Part shown: in pieces, positions 50,818 to 59,882 of the stretch | Numbering within the stretch: position 1 is the first letter of the stretch | Layout of the letters: each line of letters begins with the position of its first letter | Assembly: GCA_040902225.1 (NCBI GenBank) | Contig: JBBDXT010000004.1 | Span: 516,965-580,964 of the forward strand | From: Chloroflexota bacterium | Lineage (GTDB): Bacteria; Chloroflexota; Limnocylindria; QHBO01 | Direction of reading: 5' to 3' | DNA: 64,000 bases | Made by a program: the position numbers and the translations under genes | Notes under the pieces: model-generated | What the model was told of the DNA's origin: nothing | The model's database searches: none | The model's input: the letters and a program-made list of their open reading frames with translations, nothing else

Positions 50818-50822
50818 CGGCA

Positions 50823-50828
50823 TATACT
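50823..50828 (+). promoter_or_regulatory. -10 element TATACT for dxs
   Basis: TATACT lies 30 bases before TTG 50859. With a start about 7 bases on, the leader is about 24 bases and includes GGAGAG (50849-50854), so this is a conventional leadered promoter. Confidence 0.5.
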
Positions 50829-50858
50829 TTCGCGCGCCAACGCGTAGCGGAGAGCTCC

Positions 50859-52838
50859 TTGCCGATCCTCGACACACTGAACGACCCCGCACAGCTGCGC
50901 GGGCTGAGCCCCGCGCAGCTGGAGGCGCTTGCCGGCGAGCTCCGCGAGAAGATGATTCGGACGGTGCAGCACACCGGTGGCCACCTGGCCAGCTCGCTGG
51001 GGGCGGTCGAGGTCACCCTCGCCCTCCATCGGGTGATGAGCTCTCCCGGTGATCGGATCGTATGGGACACCGGACACCAGGCCTATGCCCACAAGTTGCT
51101 GACCGGACGCCGCGATCGGTTCCATACCCTGCGCCAGCTGGACGGCGTGGGCGGCTTTCCACGCCGCAGCGAGAGCGACCACGACGTCTTCGACGGGGGC
51201 CACGCCGGGACGGGGGTCAGCATCGCGGTCGGGCTGGCCGCGGCGCGCGACCTGCGCCCCGGCGACGATCCGGCGCGACGGCAGCGGATCGCGGTCTGCG
51301 TCGGGGATGCCGCCATCCAGAGCGGCCTGACGCTCGAGGCGCTCAACCATCTCGGCGACGACCGGCATCGCCTGCTGATCGTGCTGAACGACAACGAGAT
51401 GAGCATCAGCCCGTCGGTGGGCGGGCTCTCGACGCGACTCAACAAGCTGCGCCTGAGCCGCGCCTACCAGGAGACGAAGTCGCTGACCCAGCGGGTGCTA
51501 CCACGCATCCCGCTCATCGGCCGCCCCTTATTCAATGCGCTGGCCTTCACCAAGGAGGGATTCAAGCGCTCGTGGGCCAAGGTCGGCTTCTTCGAGGACA
51601 TGGGGATCACCTACATCGGGGTCCTCGACGGCCACAACCTGGCCGAGCTGGAGCACAGCTTCGAGCGGGCCTTTGCCCTGCCCGGACCGGTGCTGGTCCA
51701 CGTCAAGACGGTGAAGGGGAAGGGCTATGGGCCGGCCGAGATCGACAGCATCAGCTTCCACGGCGCCAGCCTGCCGCCGATCGACCTGTGCCTGATCGAC
51801 CCCACCGAGGAGCCGCTGCCGCCCGAGGGCGAGCCCGGGCGTCGCCCGAAGACGTACACCGCAGCCTTCGCCGAGGAGCTGGTGCGGCTGGCGACCGATG
51901 ATGATCGGATCTGCGCCATCACCGCGGGGATGCCGACCGGGACCGGGCTGTCGCGCTTCGGCGCGCGCTTCCCGTCGCGCCTCTTCGACGTCGGGATCGC
52001 CGAGCAGCACGCCGTCACCATGGCCGCCGGCCTGGCGCTCGGCGGGAAACGACCGGTGGTCGCCCTGTATTCGACCTTCAGCCAGCGCGCGTACGACCAG
52101 CTCGTGCACGACATCTGCCAGAACGACCTGCCGGTGCTGCTGGCGATCGACCGCGCCGGGCTGGTCGGGGAGGACGGCACCAGCCACCAGGGCATGTTCG
52201 CCCTCTCCCCACAGCGCGCTCTGCCGAAGCTCGTCATCGGCTCGCCCAAGGACGAGCAGGAGCTGCGTGACATGGTGGTGACCGCGTTCGCCCACGCCGG
52301 ACCGATCAGCCTGCACTACCCGCGCGACCCCGGCGAGGACCTGCCGGACCGCGACGGATCGGCGCTCGAGATCGGGCGTGGCGAGGTGCTGCGCGCCGGT
52401 GGCGACCTGCTGCTGGTCGGCTTCGGACCGATCGTGCAGCGGCTGTCGCGGGTGGCCGAGACGCTCGAGCGCGACCACGGCCTGGCATCGACCGTCATCA
52501 ACGCGCGCTGGGCAAAGCCGCTCGACGAGGAGCTGATCGCCGCCCAGGCGGTGGGCCGGCGCCTGGTGGTGACTGCCGAGGAGAGCGCCGCCATGGGTGG
52601 GTTCGGCGACGGCGTTCTCGACGCCCTCAACCGGGCAGGCGTCCGCGTGCCGCTCCTCAAGATCGCCCTGGCCGAGGGGTTCGTGCACCACGGTGCCGTC
52701 GAAGACCTGCGACGCCAGCAGCGGATCGACGTGCCGGGGATGCTGGCCCAGATCCGCGAGGCGCTCGGCCTCGAGGCTCCCGCTGAGGCTTCCCTCGAGT
52801 CGACCGCTGGCGATCCGTCGAGCGCAAGCGCCGCCTGA
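50859..52838 (+). CDS. dxs: 1-deoxy-D-xylulose-5-phosphate synthase
   Basis: A 659-residue thiamine-diphosphate enzyme: DRIVWDTGHQAYAHKLLTGR, the ThDP/Mg segment around CVGDAAIQSGLTLEALNHLG, VLNDNEMSISPSVG, IGIAEQHAVTMAAGLALG and a transketolase-C domain at the end. It makes DXP from pyruvate and glyceraldehyde-3-phosphate, the first step of the MEP isoprenoid pathway; ispH of the same pathway is at 61988. The ThDP loop reads GDAAIQSG rather than the commoner GDGAITGG. Start TTG 50859 has GGAGAG upstream. The C-terminal tail is about 25 residues longer than usual. Confidence 0.94.
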   Translation: MPILDTLNDPAQLRGLSPAQLEALAGELREKMIRTVQHTGGHLASSLGAVEVTLALHRVMSSPGDRIVWDTGHQAYAHKLLTGRRDRFHTLRQLDGVGGFPRRSESDHDVFDGGHAGTGVSIAVGLAAARDLRPGDDPARRQRIAVCVGDAAIQSGLTLEALNHLGDDRHRLLIVLNDNEMSISPSVGGLSTRLNKLRLSRAYQETKSLTQRVLPRIPLIGRPLFNALAFTKEGFKRSWAKVGFFEDMGITYIGVLDGHNLAELEHSFERAFALPGPVLVHVKTVKGKGYGPAEIDSISFHGASLPPIDLCLIDPTEEPLPPEGEPGRRPKTYTAAFAEELVRLATDDDRICAITAGMPTGTGLSRFGARFPSRLFDVGIAEQHAVTMAAGLALGGKRPVVALYSTFSQRAYDQLVHDICQNDLPVLLAIDRAGLVGEDGTSHQGMFALSPQRALPKLVIGSPKDEQELRDMVVTAFAHAGPISLHYPRDPGEDLPDRDGSALEIGRGEVLRAGGDLLLVGFGPIVQRLSRVAETLERDHGLASTVINARWAKPLDEELIAAQAVGRRLVVTAEESAAMGGFGDGVLDALNRAGVRVPLLKIALAEGFVHHGAVEDLRRQQRIDVPGMLAQIREALGLEAPAEASLESTAGDPSSASAA

Positions 52839-52843
52839 CCGGC

Positions 52844-53632
52844 GTGACCCGGGTCCGCCTCGATCAGCTGCTCGTCGACCGTGCCCTGGCGCGGAGTCGC
52901 GCCGCGGCCCAGGCTCTGCTGCTGGCAGGCGAGGTGGAGCTGGCGGGCGCCGGCAGCCGCACCCTGAAGCCCGGCCAGCTCGTCGATCCCGAGGCGCAGG
53001 TATCGGTGATCGCACGCCGTCGCTGGGCATCTCGCGCCGGCGAGAAGTTGGACGCAGCGCTGGACGCGTTCGCGATCGATCCCGCGGGCAGGGCGTGCCT
53101 CGACGCCGGCTCCTCCACGGGTGGGTTCACCGACGTGCTCCTCGACCGCGGCGCCCGGATCGTGTACGCGGTGGATGTCGGTCGCGGCCAGCTGCTGGAC
53201 CGCCTGGCCCGCGATCCCCGGGTGGTCAGCATGGAGCGCACCAACCTGCGGACGCTGCGCCGGCTTCCGGAGCCGATCGACCTCGCCACGCTCGATCTCT
53301 CCTTCATCTCGCTCCGCCTCGTCCTCGCGGCGGTGCGCGAGCTGCTGCGGGACGAGGGCCAGGTGATCGCCCTGGTCAAGCCACAGTTCGAGGCCGGGCG
53401 AGACGCCGTCCCGCGTGGCGGCGTGGTGCGCGACCCGGCCACCCACCGTGCGGTGCTGCTGCAATTCTGCGAGGACGCGTCGGGCGCGGGCTTCTCACCG
53501 GCCGCGGTGATCGGCTCGCCGATCGTCGGCGCCGACGGCAATCGGGAGTTCCTGGTCCTGCTCTCCTCCGGACATGAGCCTCGGCCGGGATGGTTCTCGC
53601 AGGTGGACACGGTGGCGCCCTCGCCCGTATGA
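52844..53632 (+). CDS. tlyA: TlyA-family rRNA methyltransferase / hemolysin A
   Basis: A 262-residue protein with an N-terminal S4 RNA-binding domain (about 4-62; RLDQLLVDRALARSRAAAQA) and an FtsJ-like methyltransferase domain with LDAGSSTGGFTDVLLDRGAR (SAM site), YAVDVGRGQL and ALVKPQFEAGRDAV. Family members 2'-O-methylate rRNA in the ribosome. GTG 52844 follows dxs by 5 bases; dxs-tlyA-nadK adjacency is common. Confidence 0.93.
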   Translation: MTRVRLDQLLVDRALARSRAAAQALLLAGEVELAGAGSRTLKPGQLVDPEAQVSVIARRRWASRAGEKLDAALDAFAIDPAGRACLDAGSSTGGFTDVLLDRGARIVYAVDVGRGQLLDRLARDPRVVSMERTNLRTLRRLPEPIDLATLDLSFISLRLVLAAVRELLRDEGQVIALVKPQFEAGRDAVPRGGVVRDPATHRAVLLQFCEDASGAGFSPAAVIGSPIVGADGNREFLVLLSSGHEPRPGWFSQVDTVAPSPV

Positions 53633-53641
53633 CGGGCGCGG

Positions 53642-53647
53642 TACGAT
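53642..53647 (+). promoter_or_regulatory. -10-like element TACGAT, leaderless promoter for RHH gene
   Basis: TACGAT ends 7 bases before ATG 53655. It favours this ATG over the in-frame ATG 53646, which lies inside the element. Confidence 0.4.
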
Positions 53648-53654
53648 GGCCGCC

Positions 53655-53975
53655 ATGAAGCGCAAGCCGGCCGCGGCTGCCGAACAGCTGAGCGTCTTCG
53701 AGGAGCTGGCGGCTCTGCCCGAGCCGATCCATGAGCCGGCGCCGGACACGATGCGCCAGATCGTCTCGCTGCGGATGCCCGACGCGCTGCTGGAGCGGGT
53801 CGAAGAGGTGGCCCGGGGGCGCGGCGTCTCCCCGTCGAGCCTGATGCGCGCGCTGATCGCGGCGGGATTGGATCGGTCATACGCCGCCGTGACCCCGGAC
53901 GAGCTGGCGGCGGAGCTGGCCTCACTGCGGAAGGGGATCGACGAGATCGTCACGAGGCTGCGGACGAGCGAGTGA
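53655..53975 (+). CDS. Ribbon-helix-helix DNA-binding protein
   Basis: A 106-residue protein. After a 35-residue polar head comes a ribbon-helix-helix unit (about 36-72): RQIVSLRMPDALLERVEEVA then RGRGVSPSSLMRALIAAGLD. A C-terminal helix (DELAAELASLRKGIDEIVTR) may be a coiled coil for oligomerisation. No toxin gene is adjacent, so it is more likely a repressor, perhaps of the nadK-xerD genes that follow with a GTGA overlap. Its frame opens at 53574, but ATG 53655 is chosen from promoter spacing. Confidence 0.72.
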   Translation: MKRKPAAAAEQLSVFEELAALPEPIHEPAPDTMRQIVSLRMPDALLERVEEVARGRGVSPSSLMRALIAAGLDRSYAAVTPDELAAELASLRKGIDEIVTRLRTSE

Positions 53976-54808
53976 GCCGTTTCGGTTTCGCGTTCAACCC
54001 GACCAACCCACAGGCCCGCGCCGCGCTCGAGCGTGCACGGGCGTGGTGCGCCGCCAACGGGGTCGAAGCGTGGGACGCGGAAGCCGACGATGTCGATCGG
54101 ATCGCTGCGGAATGCGTGGGGAGCGAGCTGATCTGCGTGCTCGGCGGGGACGGGACGTTCCTGCGCGCGGCGCGCGGCATCGGCGACTCGGCGGCACCGA
54201 CCCTGGGCGTCAACCTGGGGCGCGTCGGGTTCCTGGCCAAGGTCGAGACCGACGACCTGGAGGAGGCGCTCTCCAAGGTGGCGAGCGGCGACTTCGCGCT
54301 CGAGGATCGATTCCGAATCGAGGCCACGCTGCTTCGAGCGGACGGTGAACAGCTGCGGCATGCCTGCCTGAACGAGGTGGTGGTGGCGCGCGGGACCCGG
54401 GTGCGAATGATCCAGGTCGAGGTCGAGGTCAGCGGCAGCCACCTGGCGACCTGGGTCTCCGACGGCGTGGTGGTTGCCACGCCGACGGGCTCGACCGCAT
54501 ATTCCTTCAGTGCCGGCGGCTCGGTGCTCGATCCCCGGCTGCGGAACATGATCATTACCTCGGTCGCCGGCTACCTGTCGCCGCTGCGCAGCGTGGTCGC
54601 GGGCGAGGAACAGGTCGTACGACTGTCGCTGCGCCAGGCGGTCTCGGGCGCGACGATCAGCATCGACGGGCAATGGGATCTGCCGATGGCGGTCGGCGAG
54701 ACGGTGGAGGTGCGCGCGCTGCCGGTGCCGCTGCGCATGGTCGAGCTGAGCGGCGGCACGCCGTTCTACGACCTGCTGCGCACCAAGGCCTCCCTGCTGC
54801 CGTACTGA
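53972..54808 (+). CDS. nadK: NAD kinase
   Basis: A 278-residue NAD kinase: [20 protein letters not shown] with the GGDG motif, [35 protein letters not shown] and [20 protein letters not shown]. It phosphorylates NAD to NADP. GTG 53972 overlaps the RHH gene stop (GTGA). recN, which often follows nadK, is absent; a Xer recombinase gene follows instead. Confidence 0.95.
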   Translation: MSRFGFAFNPTNPQARAALERARAWCAANGVEAWDAEADDVDRIAAECVGSELICVLGGDGTFLRAARGIGDSAAPTLGVNLGRVGFLAKVETDDLEEALSKVASGDFALEDRFRIEATLLRADGEQLRHACLNEVVVARGTRVRMIQVEVEVSGSHLATWVSDGVVVATPTGSTAYSFSAGGSVLDPRLRNMIITSVAGYLSPLRSVVAGEEQVVRLSLRQAVSGATISIDGQWDLPMAVGETVEVRALPVPLRMVELSGGTPFYDLLRTKASLLPY

Positions 54809-54816
54809 CGCGACGC

Positions 54817-55716
54817 ATGGCCGATGCGGCCGTCGATCCGGCACTGGACGCCGCCATCCGCGCGTTCCTGGACGAGCTGCAGGTGGAGCGCGGCCTGTCG
54901 CCGTTGACGGTGGCCGCCTATCGGCGCGACCTCGCCCAGTTCGCGGCGGTCGCGGGAAGGTCCTGGCGCCACGACCCGGAACCGGTGCGCGACTTCGTGA
55001 ATGCGCTCCGGCGCGATGGGCGGCGGCCGAGCACCCAGGCGCGCAAGGTGGCGGCCATCCGCAGCTTCTATGGCTTCGCGCTGCGCGAGGAGCTGGCCGA
55101 TCGGGACGTCGCCGCCCTGCTCGATGCTCCCAGGGCGGGAAGCTACCTTCCCGATGTACTGAGTGCGGAATCGGTCGCCAGCATCCTGGATGCGCCACCC
55201 GCCGATGACCCGGTCGGGATCCGCGATCGGGCGATTCTCGAGCTGCTGTACGCGTGCGGGCTGCGGGTCAGCGAGCTGACCGGCCTGGACACCGACCGGC
55301 TGGACCTTCCCGGGCTGCAGGTGCGCGTCATCGGGAAGGGCAACCGAGAGCGGAGGGTGCCGATGGGGGAGGAGGCGCGTGAGCGCATCCATCGCTACCT
55401 GGCCGGCCCACGCGCGACCTGGGCGGGGCGACGACCCAGCCCAGCCGTCTTCGTCAGCCAGCGGGGCGCACGGCTGGCGCGCGAATCGGTCTGGCGCCTG
55501 GTGAAGCGCTGGGCGGCTGCGGCGGGGGTCGAGGCGCGGGTGACGCCGCACACCTTTCGGCACAGCTTCGCCACGCACCTGCTCGAGGGAGGAGCCGACC
55601 TGCGGGTGGTTCAGACGCTCCTTGGCCATGCTAGCATCAGCACCACCCAGCTCTACACGCACCTGACCGGAGAGCGCCTCCGCGAGGTCTACGCGCGGGC
55701 GCATCCACGAGCCTGA
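54817..55716 (+). CDS. xerD: Tyrosine recombinase XerD
   Basis: A 299-residue tyrosine recombinase with core-binding domain ([20 protein letters not shown]) and catalytic residues in [45 protein letters not shown] and [16 protein letters not shown]. Length and the [17 protein letters not shown] head are XerD-like. With the XerC homologue at 15655 it would resolve chromosome dimers at dif; no dif-like site was identified here. XerC and XerD labels are assigned by similarity and context and could be swapped. Confidence 0.9.
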   Translation: MADAAVDPALDAAIRAFLDELQVERGLSPLTVAAYRRDLAQFAAVAGRSWRHDPEPVRDFVNALRRDGRRPSTQARKVAAIRSFYGFALREELADRDVAALLDAPRAGSYLPDVLSAESVASILDAPPADDPVGIRDRAILELLYACGLRVSELTGLDTDRLDLPGLQVRVIGKGNRERRVPMGEEARERIHRYLAGPRATWAGRRPSPAVFVSQRGARLARESVWRLVKRWAAAAGVEARVTPHTFRHSFATHLLEGGADLRVVQTLLGHASISTTQLYTHLTGERLREVYARAHPRA

Positions 55717-55735
55717 CCAGAAGCGGAGCACTCCG

Positions 55736-56539
55736 ATGAGTTACGCGCGGAACCTTCTCAGCCGGGGCGAGGAGGTCGTCTTCGAGAGCCGCCAGCACTG
55801 GTTCGCGGTGCTCGGCGAGACCTGGCCCTTCGTGATTGCGGCGGTCCTGGCTTTTGCCGTGCTGATCTGGAGCTCGAGCAGCGACTCGACCCAGCTGCTC
55901 CAGATCCTCCAGATCGTGTCGCTGGTGGCACTCATCGTGTCGCTGGCACGCGTCGGGCTCAAGGTGTGGTCCTGGCGCAACCAGGAGTACCTGGTCACCA
56001 CCAAGCGCTTGATCAAGGCCGAGGGCATCTTCAACAAGGCGATGTCCGACTCGAGCCTCGAGAAGATCAACGACGCGCACCTGACCCAGAGCTGGATCGG
56101 ACGCATCTTCGACTTTGGGACGCTCGACATCCTGACCGCCGCCGACGAATCGATGGGGATCCAGGACTACTACATGCTTGCCGACCCGGTTCGTTTCAAG
56201 ATCGCGATGCTCAACCAGAAGGAGAAGGTCGAGCACCCGGACCTGGCGCCCCCTCCGCGCATGCAGGCGCCCAGCACCTCGCCGGCCATGCAGCGCGCTG
56301 AGCCGATGGCGCCGCGCGCCGGATCCGATCGCGTGGCCCAGGTCCCGATGGAGGCATCCGCCGCGGCGCCGGCGGCTCCGGCGCCGCCCGTCGCGCCCGC
56401 CGCTCCGAATGCCGAGCCGCCTTCTGCCGCGGAGCAGCTCACCGCCACCCTCGAGAGCCTCGCCGCGCTGCGCGATCGTGGCCTCATCACGCCCCAGGAA
56501 TACGAGGCCAAGAAACGCGACCTGCTGGAGCGGATGTAG
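55736..56539 (+). CDS. Membrane PH-domain protein with SHOCT tail
   Basis: A 267-residue protein: two membrane helices (about 28-46, 52-74), a bacterial PH domain of the bPH2/YdbT type (about 78-150; NQEYLVTTKRLIKAEGIFNK, INDAHLTQSWIGRIFDFGTL), an Ala/Pro-rich linker (about 170-225) and a C-terminal SHOCT motif (LAALRDRGLITPQEYEAKKR). Such proteins sit in the membrane; their role is unclear. ATG 55736 follows a weak AGCGGAG. The next gene starts directly after its stop. Confidence 0.85.
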   Translation: MSYARNLLSRGEEVVFESRQHWFAVLGETWPFVIAAVLAFAVLIWSSSSDSTQLLQILQIVSLVALIVSLARVGLKVWSWRNQEYLVTTKRLIKAEGIFNKAMSDSSLEKINDAHLTQSWIGRIFDFGTLDILTAADESMGIQDYYMLADPVRFKIAMLNQKEKVEHPDLAPPPRMQAPSTSPAMQRAEPMAPRAGSDRVAQVPMEASAAAPAAPAPPVAPAAPNAEPPSAAEQLTATLESLAALRDRGLITPQEYEAKKRDLLERM

Positions 56540-57424
56540 GTGGAGGAACCCCGCCGCTCGTTCTCCGACGGGGTCTACGGAGCGGAGCTGGAGCGGCGCA
56601 TCGATGAGGCGGCGGCGGTCATCCGGGACCGCATCGGCGTCGTCCCACAGCTTGCGTCCCCGCGCCTGGCGATCGTCCTCGGCTCCGGGCTGGGGGGCGT
56701 GGTTGAGCTCCTCGATCCCGAACCGCGGGTCGTCATCCCGTACCGGGAGATTCCGCACATCCCGGTGGCCACCGTGGCCGGGCATGCCGGGGAGCTGGTC
56801 GCCGGCCTCGCATCGGGGATCCCGCTCCTGCTCCTGTCCGGGCGCGCGCATGGGTACGAGGGCTGGTCGCATCGGCAGTCGACCATCCTGCTGCGCGCGT
56901 GCCTCAGCCTGGGCATCGGGACGCTGGTGGTGACCAACGCATCGGGTGGGATCAATCCGGCATTCGATCCGGGTGACGTGATGCTGATCGCGGACGTCGT
57001 CAACCTGTCCGGCGACAATCCGCTGGCGGGGCCCAACCTGGACCGCTTCGGTCCGCGCTTCGTTTCCATGACCGATGCGCTCGACGCGAACCTGCGCGCC
57101 CTGGCGCGAACCGCGGCCGAGCGAGCCGGGGTCACCCTGCAGGAAGGCGTGTATCTGATGCTGGCGGGGCCAAGCTACGAGACGCGCGCGGAGCTGCGCA
57201 TGCTGCGTACCCTTGGCGCCGATGCGGTCGGCATGTCGACCGTTCCGGAGGTCCTTGTGGCGCGGCACCAGGGGGTGCGGGTGCTTGGCTTCAGCCTCGT
57301 GACCAACAAGGCGACGCCGGAGATGGAGGGCGAGGTGACCCACGAGGAGGTCCTGGCCATGGGCCCGATCGGTGCTGCGCGTCTCACGGCGGTCCTGGGT
57401 GAGCTCCTGCCGGAGCTCGGGTAG
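56540..57424 (+). CDS. punA: Purine nucleoside phosphorylase
   Basis: A 294-residue type II (trimeric) PNP: AIVLGSGLGGVVELLDPEPR (phosphate loop), LLLLSGRAHGYEGWS with the active His, TNASGGINPAFDPGDVMLI, AGPSYETRAELRML and VGMSTVPEVLVARHQG, FSLVTNKA. It phosphorolyses purine nucleosides for salvage. Start GTG 56540 directly abuts the stop of the PH-domain gene, and the next gene likewise starts at 57425, so the three are probably cotranscribed. Confidence 0.94.
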   Translation: MEEPRRSFSDGVYGAELERRIDEAAAVIRDRIGVVPQLASPRLAIVLGSGLGGVVELLDPEPRVVIPYREIPHIPVATVAGHAGELVAGLASGIPLLLLSGRAHGYEGWSHRQSTILLRACLSLGIGTLVVTNASGGINPAFDPGDVMLIADVVNLSGDNPLAGPNLDRFGPRFVSMTDALDANLRALARTAAERAGVTLQEGVYLMLAGPSYETRAELRMLRTLGADAVGMSTVPEVLVARHQGVRVLGFSLVTNKATPEMEGEVTHEEVLAMGPIGAARLTAVLGELLPELG

Positions 57425-58057
57425 GTGCTCTTCGGATCGCTCACGCTGGCGGAGCTGGTGGGGATTGCCATTGCGCTGGTGTTGGGCATCACGTTCCATG
57501 AGTTCAGCCACGCGCTGGTCGCGGACCAGCTTGGCGACCACCGGCCGCGGGCCCTCGGACGGGTCAGCCTGAACCCGCTGCGGCACCTCGATCCGCTGGG
57601 CTCGCTCTTCTTCCTGCTCGCCGGCTTCGGCTGGGGCAAGCCCGTCCCGGTGAACGCCTACGCCCTGCGGCCCGGGAGGACCGGCCTGACCTACGTCGCG
57701 CTGGCCGGCCCGATCGCGAACTTCGCGGTAGCTGCCGCGGTGGCCGTCCTCTTTCGCGCGTTGCAGCTGGCGGGACTGCTGGATGCTCCCTTCCTCCGCG
57801 ACGTGGTGGCGCTGACGGTGTACTTCAATATCGCGCTCGGCCTGTTCAACTTCATCCCGATCCCACCACTGGATGGGTACAACGTGGTGCTGCCGCTGCT
57901 GCCGCCGAGCCAGTCATTCGTCGTGCAGCGCTACGCGCAGTACGGGTACGTCGCGCTGCTCCTGTTGCTGGTGCTCTCCTACGGCCCGGGCAACGGCCCC
58001 CTCGGATGGCTCTTCGGCATGGCGTCGACGATCGCGGGGCTGATGCTTGGGACATAG
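57425..58057 (+). CDS. Site-2-protease-like M50 metallopeptidase
   Basis: A 210-residue polytopic protein of the short M50B type: zinc motif HEFSHALVADQLGD in the first helix and the third ligand in FNFIPIPPLDGYNV. GRVSLNPLRHLDPLGSLFFL is also characteristic. It has about six helices and no PDZ domain. It cleaves membrane or membrane-proximal substrates, unknown here. GTG 57425 abuts the punA stop; a TTG-started HD protein gene overlaps its 3' end. Confidence 0.9.
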   Translation: MLFGSLTLAELVGIAIALVLGITFHEFSHALVADQLGDHRPRALGRVSLNPLRHLDPLGSLFFLLAGFGWGKPVPVNAYALRPGRTGLTYVALAGPIANFAVAAAVAVLFRALQLAGLLDAPFLRDVVALTVYFNIALGLFNFIPIPPLDGYNVVLPLLPPSQSFVVQRYAQYGYVALLLLLVLSYGPGNGPLGWLFGMASTIAGLMLGT

Positions 58058-58535
58058 GGTTGCGGAGTTCATCGGCCATCTGACGGCTCGCGTCGATCCG
58101 GGCGAGATCGAGCGTGCACGCCCCCTCCTGCCCGATACGGCGTGGCCGCTCTTCGCGGGGATGCCCACCGCCGACCGGCGCCACGCCCTCGACGTCGCCG
58201 CACGGCTGGTCGCCTCCGGGCAGCGGGAACCGGACCTGCTCGCCGCCGCGCTGCTGCACGATGCGGCCAAGGGCCACCGCATGCGCCTGTGGCACCGCGT
58301 CGCAGGCGTCCTGCTCGAGGCGGTCGCTCCGCGAGCGCTGCGGCGCCTCGCCTCGCCGGATCAACGATCGTGGCGCTACCCGTTCCACCTGTACCTGCAG
58401 CACGCAGCGCTCTCCGCCGACGCGGCCCTGGCGGCAGGCTGCAGCCCGCGCGCCGCGGCCCTGATCCGCGGTTCGACCGACCCGGCTGATGCGCCGCTGG
58501 CCGCCGCCCTGCGCCACGCGGACGAGGGCCGCTGA
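58047..58535 (+). CDS. HD-domain hydrolase, small
   Basis: A 162-residue protein with an HD motif in DLLAAALLHDAAKGHRMRLW and an upstream His in ADRRHALDVAARLV, the pattern of HDIG/HD phosphohydrolases; two further histidines (YPFHLYLQHAAL) may complete a metal site. Short for the family. It starts with TTG 58047 inside the M50 gene (11-base overlap), and scpA follows after 4 bases. Substrate unknown, possibly a nucleotide or phosphate ester. Confidence 0.72.
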   Translation: MGHRVAEFIGHLTARVDPGEIERARPLLPDTAWPLFAGMPTADRRHALDVAARLVASGQREPDLLAAALLHDAAKGHRMRLWHRVAGVLLEAVAPRALRRLASPDQRSWRYPFHLYLQHAALSADAALAAGCSPRAAALIRGSTDPADAPLAAALRHADEGR

Positions 58536-58539
58536 CGCC

Positions 58540-59322
58540 ATGTCACAGTTCGAGCCGATCGAGATCGTGCAGGCATCGGTCGACGCGATTGCGGTCGACA
58601 GCGCGGGCGCGACGGGGCCTGGCTTCGAGGTCCAGCTGCCCACCTTCTCGGGCCCGCTCGCGGTCCTCCTGCACCTGATCGAGTCGCGCCAGCTCGACGT
58701 GCTGACCGTGCCGCTGGCCGAGCTGGCGGACGCCTACGTCGCCCACCTGGCCGAGCATCCGGTCGACCCCGCGCAGCTCGCCGAATTCGTGGCCGTGGCT
58801 GCCCAGCTGATCCTGCTCAAGTCTCGCAGCATGCTCCCGGGCGAGGTACTGCCGATCAGCGCGGATGCGACCGACGAGCCCGATGAGGAGGAGCTGCGCC
58901 GACGCCTGGTCGAGTACCGGGCCCTGCGGGACGTGGCTCGCGCCCTGGGCGAGCGAGACCTGGTTAAGCCGATGCAGCGTCGCGAGCCGCGGGAATCGGA
59001 TCTGCCGGTGGCCAGCCTGACGCCACTGCCGGTCGCGCTGCTGGTCGAGGCGATGCGGGCCCTGGCGGCGATCCCCGAGCCGGAGCCCGCGCCGCCCGAG
59101 ATCGTGGCCCGTGAGATCACGATCGCGATGCAGATCACGGTCCTGCGAACCGCGCTGGCGGCCGGCGGCCGCGTCGTGCTCCAGCAGCTGCTGGCCTCAT
59201 GCCGATCGCGCACCGAGGCGACGGTCACGCTGCTGGCAACCCTGGAGCTGGTCAGGCGTCGACAGGTTCGGGTTCGCCAGCGCGAGCTGTTTGGTCCGAT
59301 CTTGCTGGAGACGATGGCATGA
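58540..59322 (+). CDS. scpA: Segregation and condensation protein ScpA
   Basis: A 260-residue kleisin: the N-terminal motif FEVQLPTFSGPLAVLLHLIE, SRQLDVLTVPLAELADAYVA and LAEFVAVAAQLILLKSRSML, and a C-terminal winged helix. It bridges SMC heads with ScpB in chromosome condensation. The N-terminal head of about 28 residues is longer than usual. ATG 58540 is the first start after the HD gene; scpB overlaps by ATGA. Confidence 0.93.
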   Translation: MSQFEPIEIVQASVDAIAVDSAGATGPGFEVQLPTFSGPLAVLLHLIESRQLDVLTVPLAELADAYVAHLAEHPVDPAQLAEFVAVAAQLILLKSRSMLPGEVLPISADATDEPDEEELRRRLVEYRALRDVARALGERDLVKPMQRREPRESDLPVASLTPLPVALLVEAMRALAAIPEPEPAPPEIVAREITIAMQITVLRTALAAGGRVVLQQLLASCRSRTEATVTLLATLELVRRRQVRVRQRELFGPILLETMA

Positions 59323-59882
59323 CCGCGGCCGACGAACTCGGCGCCTTCCTGGAGGCGCTGCTCTTCATCGCCGAGCGACCGCTGAGCAGCATCGAGCTGG
59401 CCGAGCTGGCCGGCGTGCCGCGCCAGGAGGGCGAAGCAGCGCTCGCGAGATTGGCCCAGGACCTCGCCGCGGACCACCGGGGGCTGCGCCTGCAGCGCAT
59501 GGACGACGCCTGGCAGCTCGCCACCGCCCCCGAGGTCGGGGAGCGGCTCGCGACCTATGCGGCCCGCGAAGAGGCACGCGTCACGCCGGCGGCGCTGGAG
59601 GCGCTGGCGGTGGTCGCCTATCGGCAACCGTGCACCCGCGGCGAGGTTGAGCGCGTGCGCGGCGTCGACTCGGACTACGTGCTCCGATCCCTCCTCCATC
59701 GGCGCCTGCTGGTCGAGATGGGCAGGCGGGACACTCCCGGCCGCCCGATCCTGTACGGAACGACCTTCGCCTTCCTCGAGCGCTTCGGCCTTACCTCGCT
59801 CGACGACCTGCCACCGATCGAGGAGGGCAACCCACCGACGCTGCCGGCTGCCGAGCAGCCGGAGCCGGTCGATGCCGGCTGA
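59319..59882 (+). CDS. scpB: Segregation and condensation protein ScpB
   Basis: A 187-residue protein with two winged helices: LGAFLEALLFIAERPLSSIE and VTPAALEALAVVAYRQPCTR, GEVERVRGVDSDYVLRSLLH, GRPILYGTTFAFLERFGLTS. It dimerises and binds ScpA. It overlaps both neighbours: ATGA with scpA and 11 bases with the fused pseudouridine synthase-cmk gene. Confidence 0.94.
   Translation: MTAADELGAFLEALLFIAERPLSSIELAELAGVPRQEGEAALARLAQDLAADHRGLRLQRMDDAWQLATAPEVGERLATYAAREEARVTPAALEALAVVAYRQPCTRGEVERVRGVDSDYVLRSLLHRRLLVEMGRRDTPGRPILYGTTFAFLERFGLTSLDDLPPIEEGNPPTLPAAEQPEPVDAG

Noticed and set aside
53655-53975. Antitoxin of a toxin-antitoxin pair
   Set aside because: The ribbon-helix-helix protein has no small toxin gene on either side; it is coupled to nadK.
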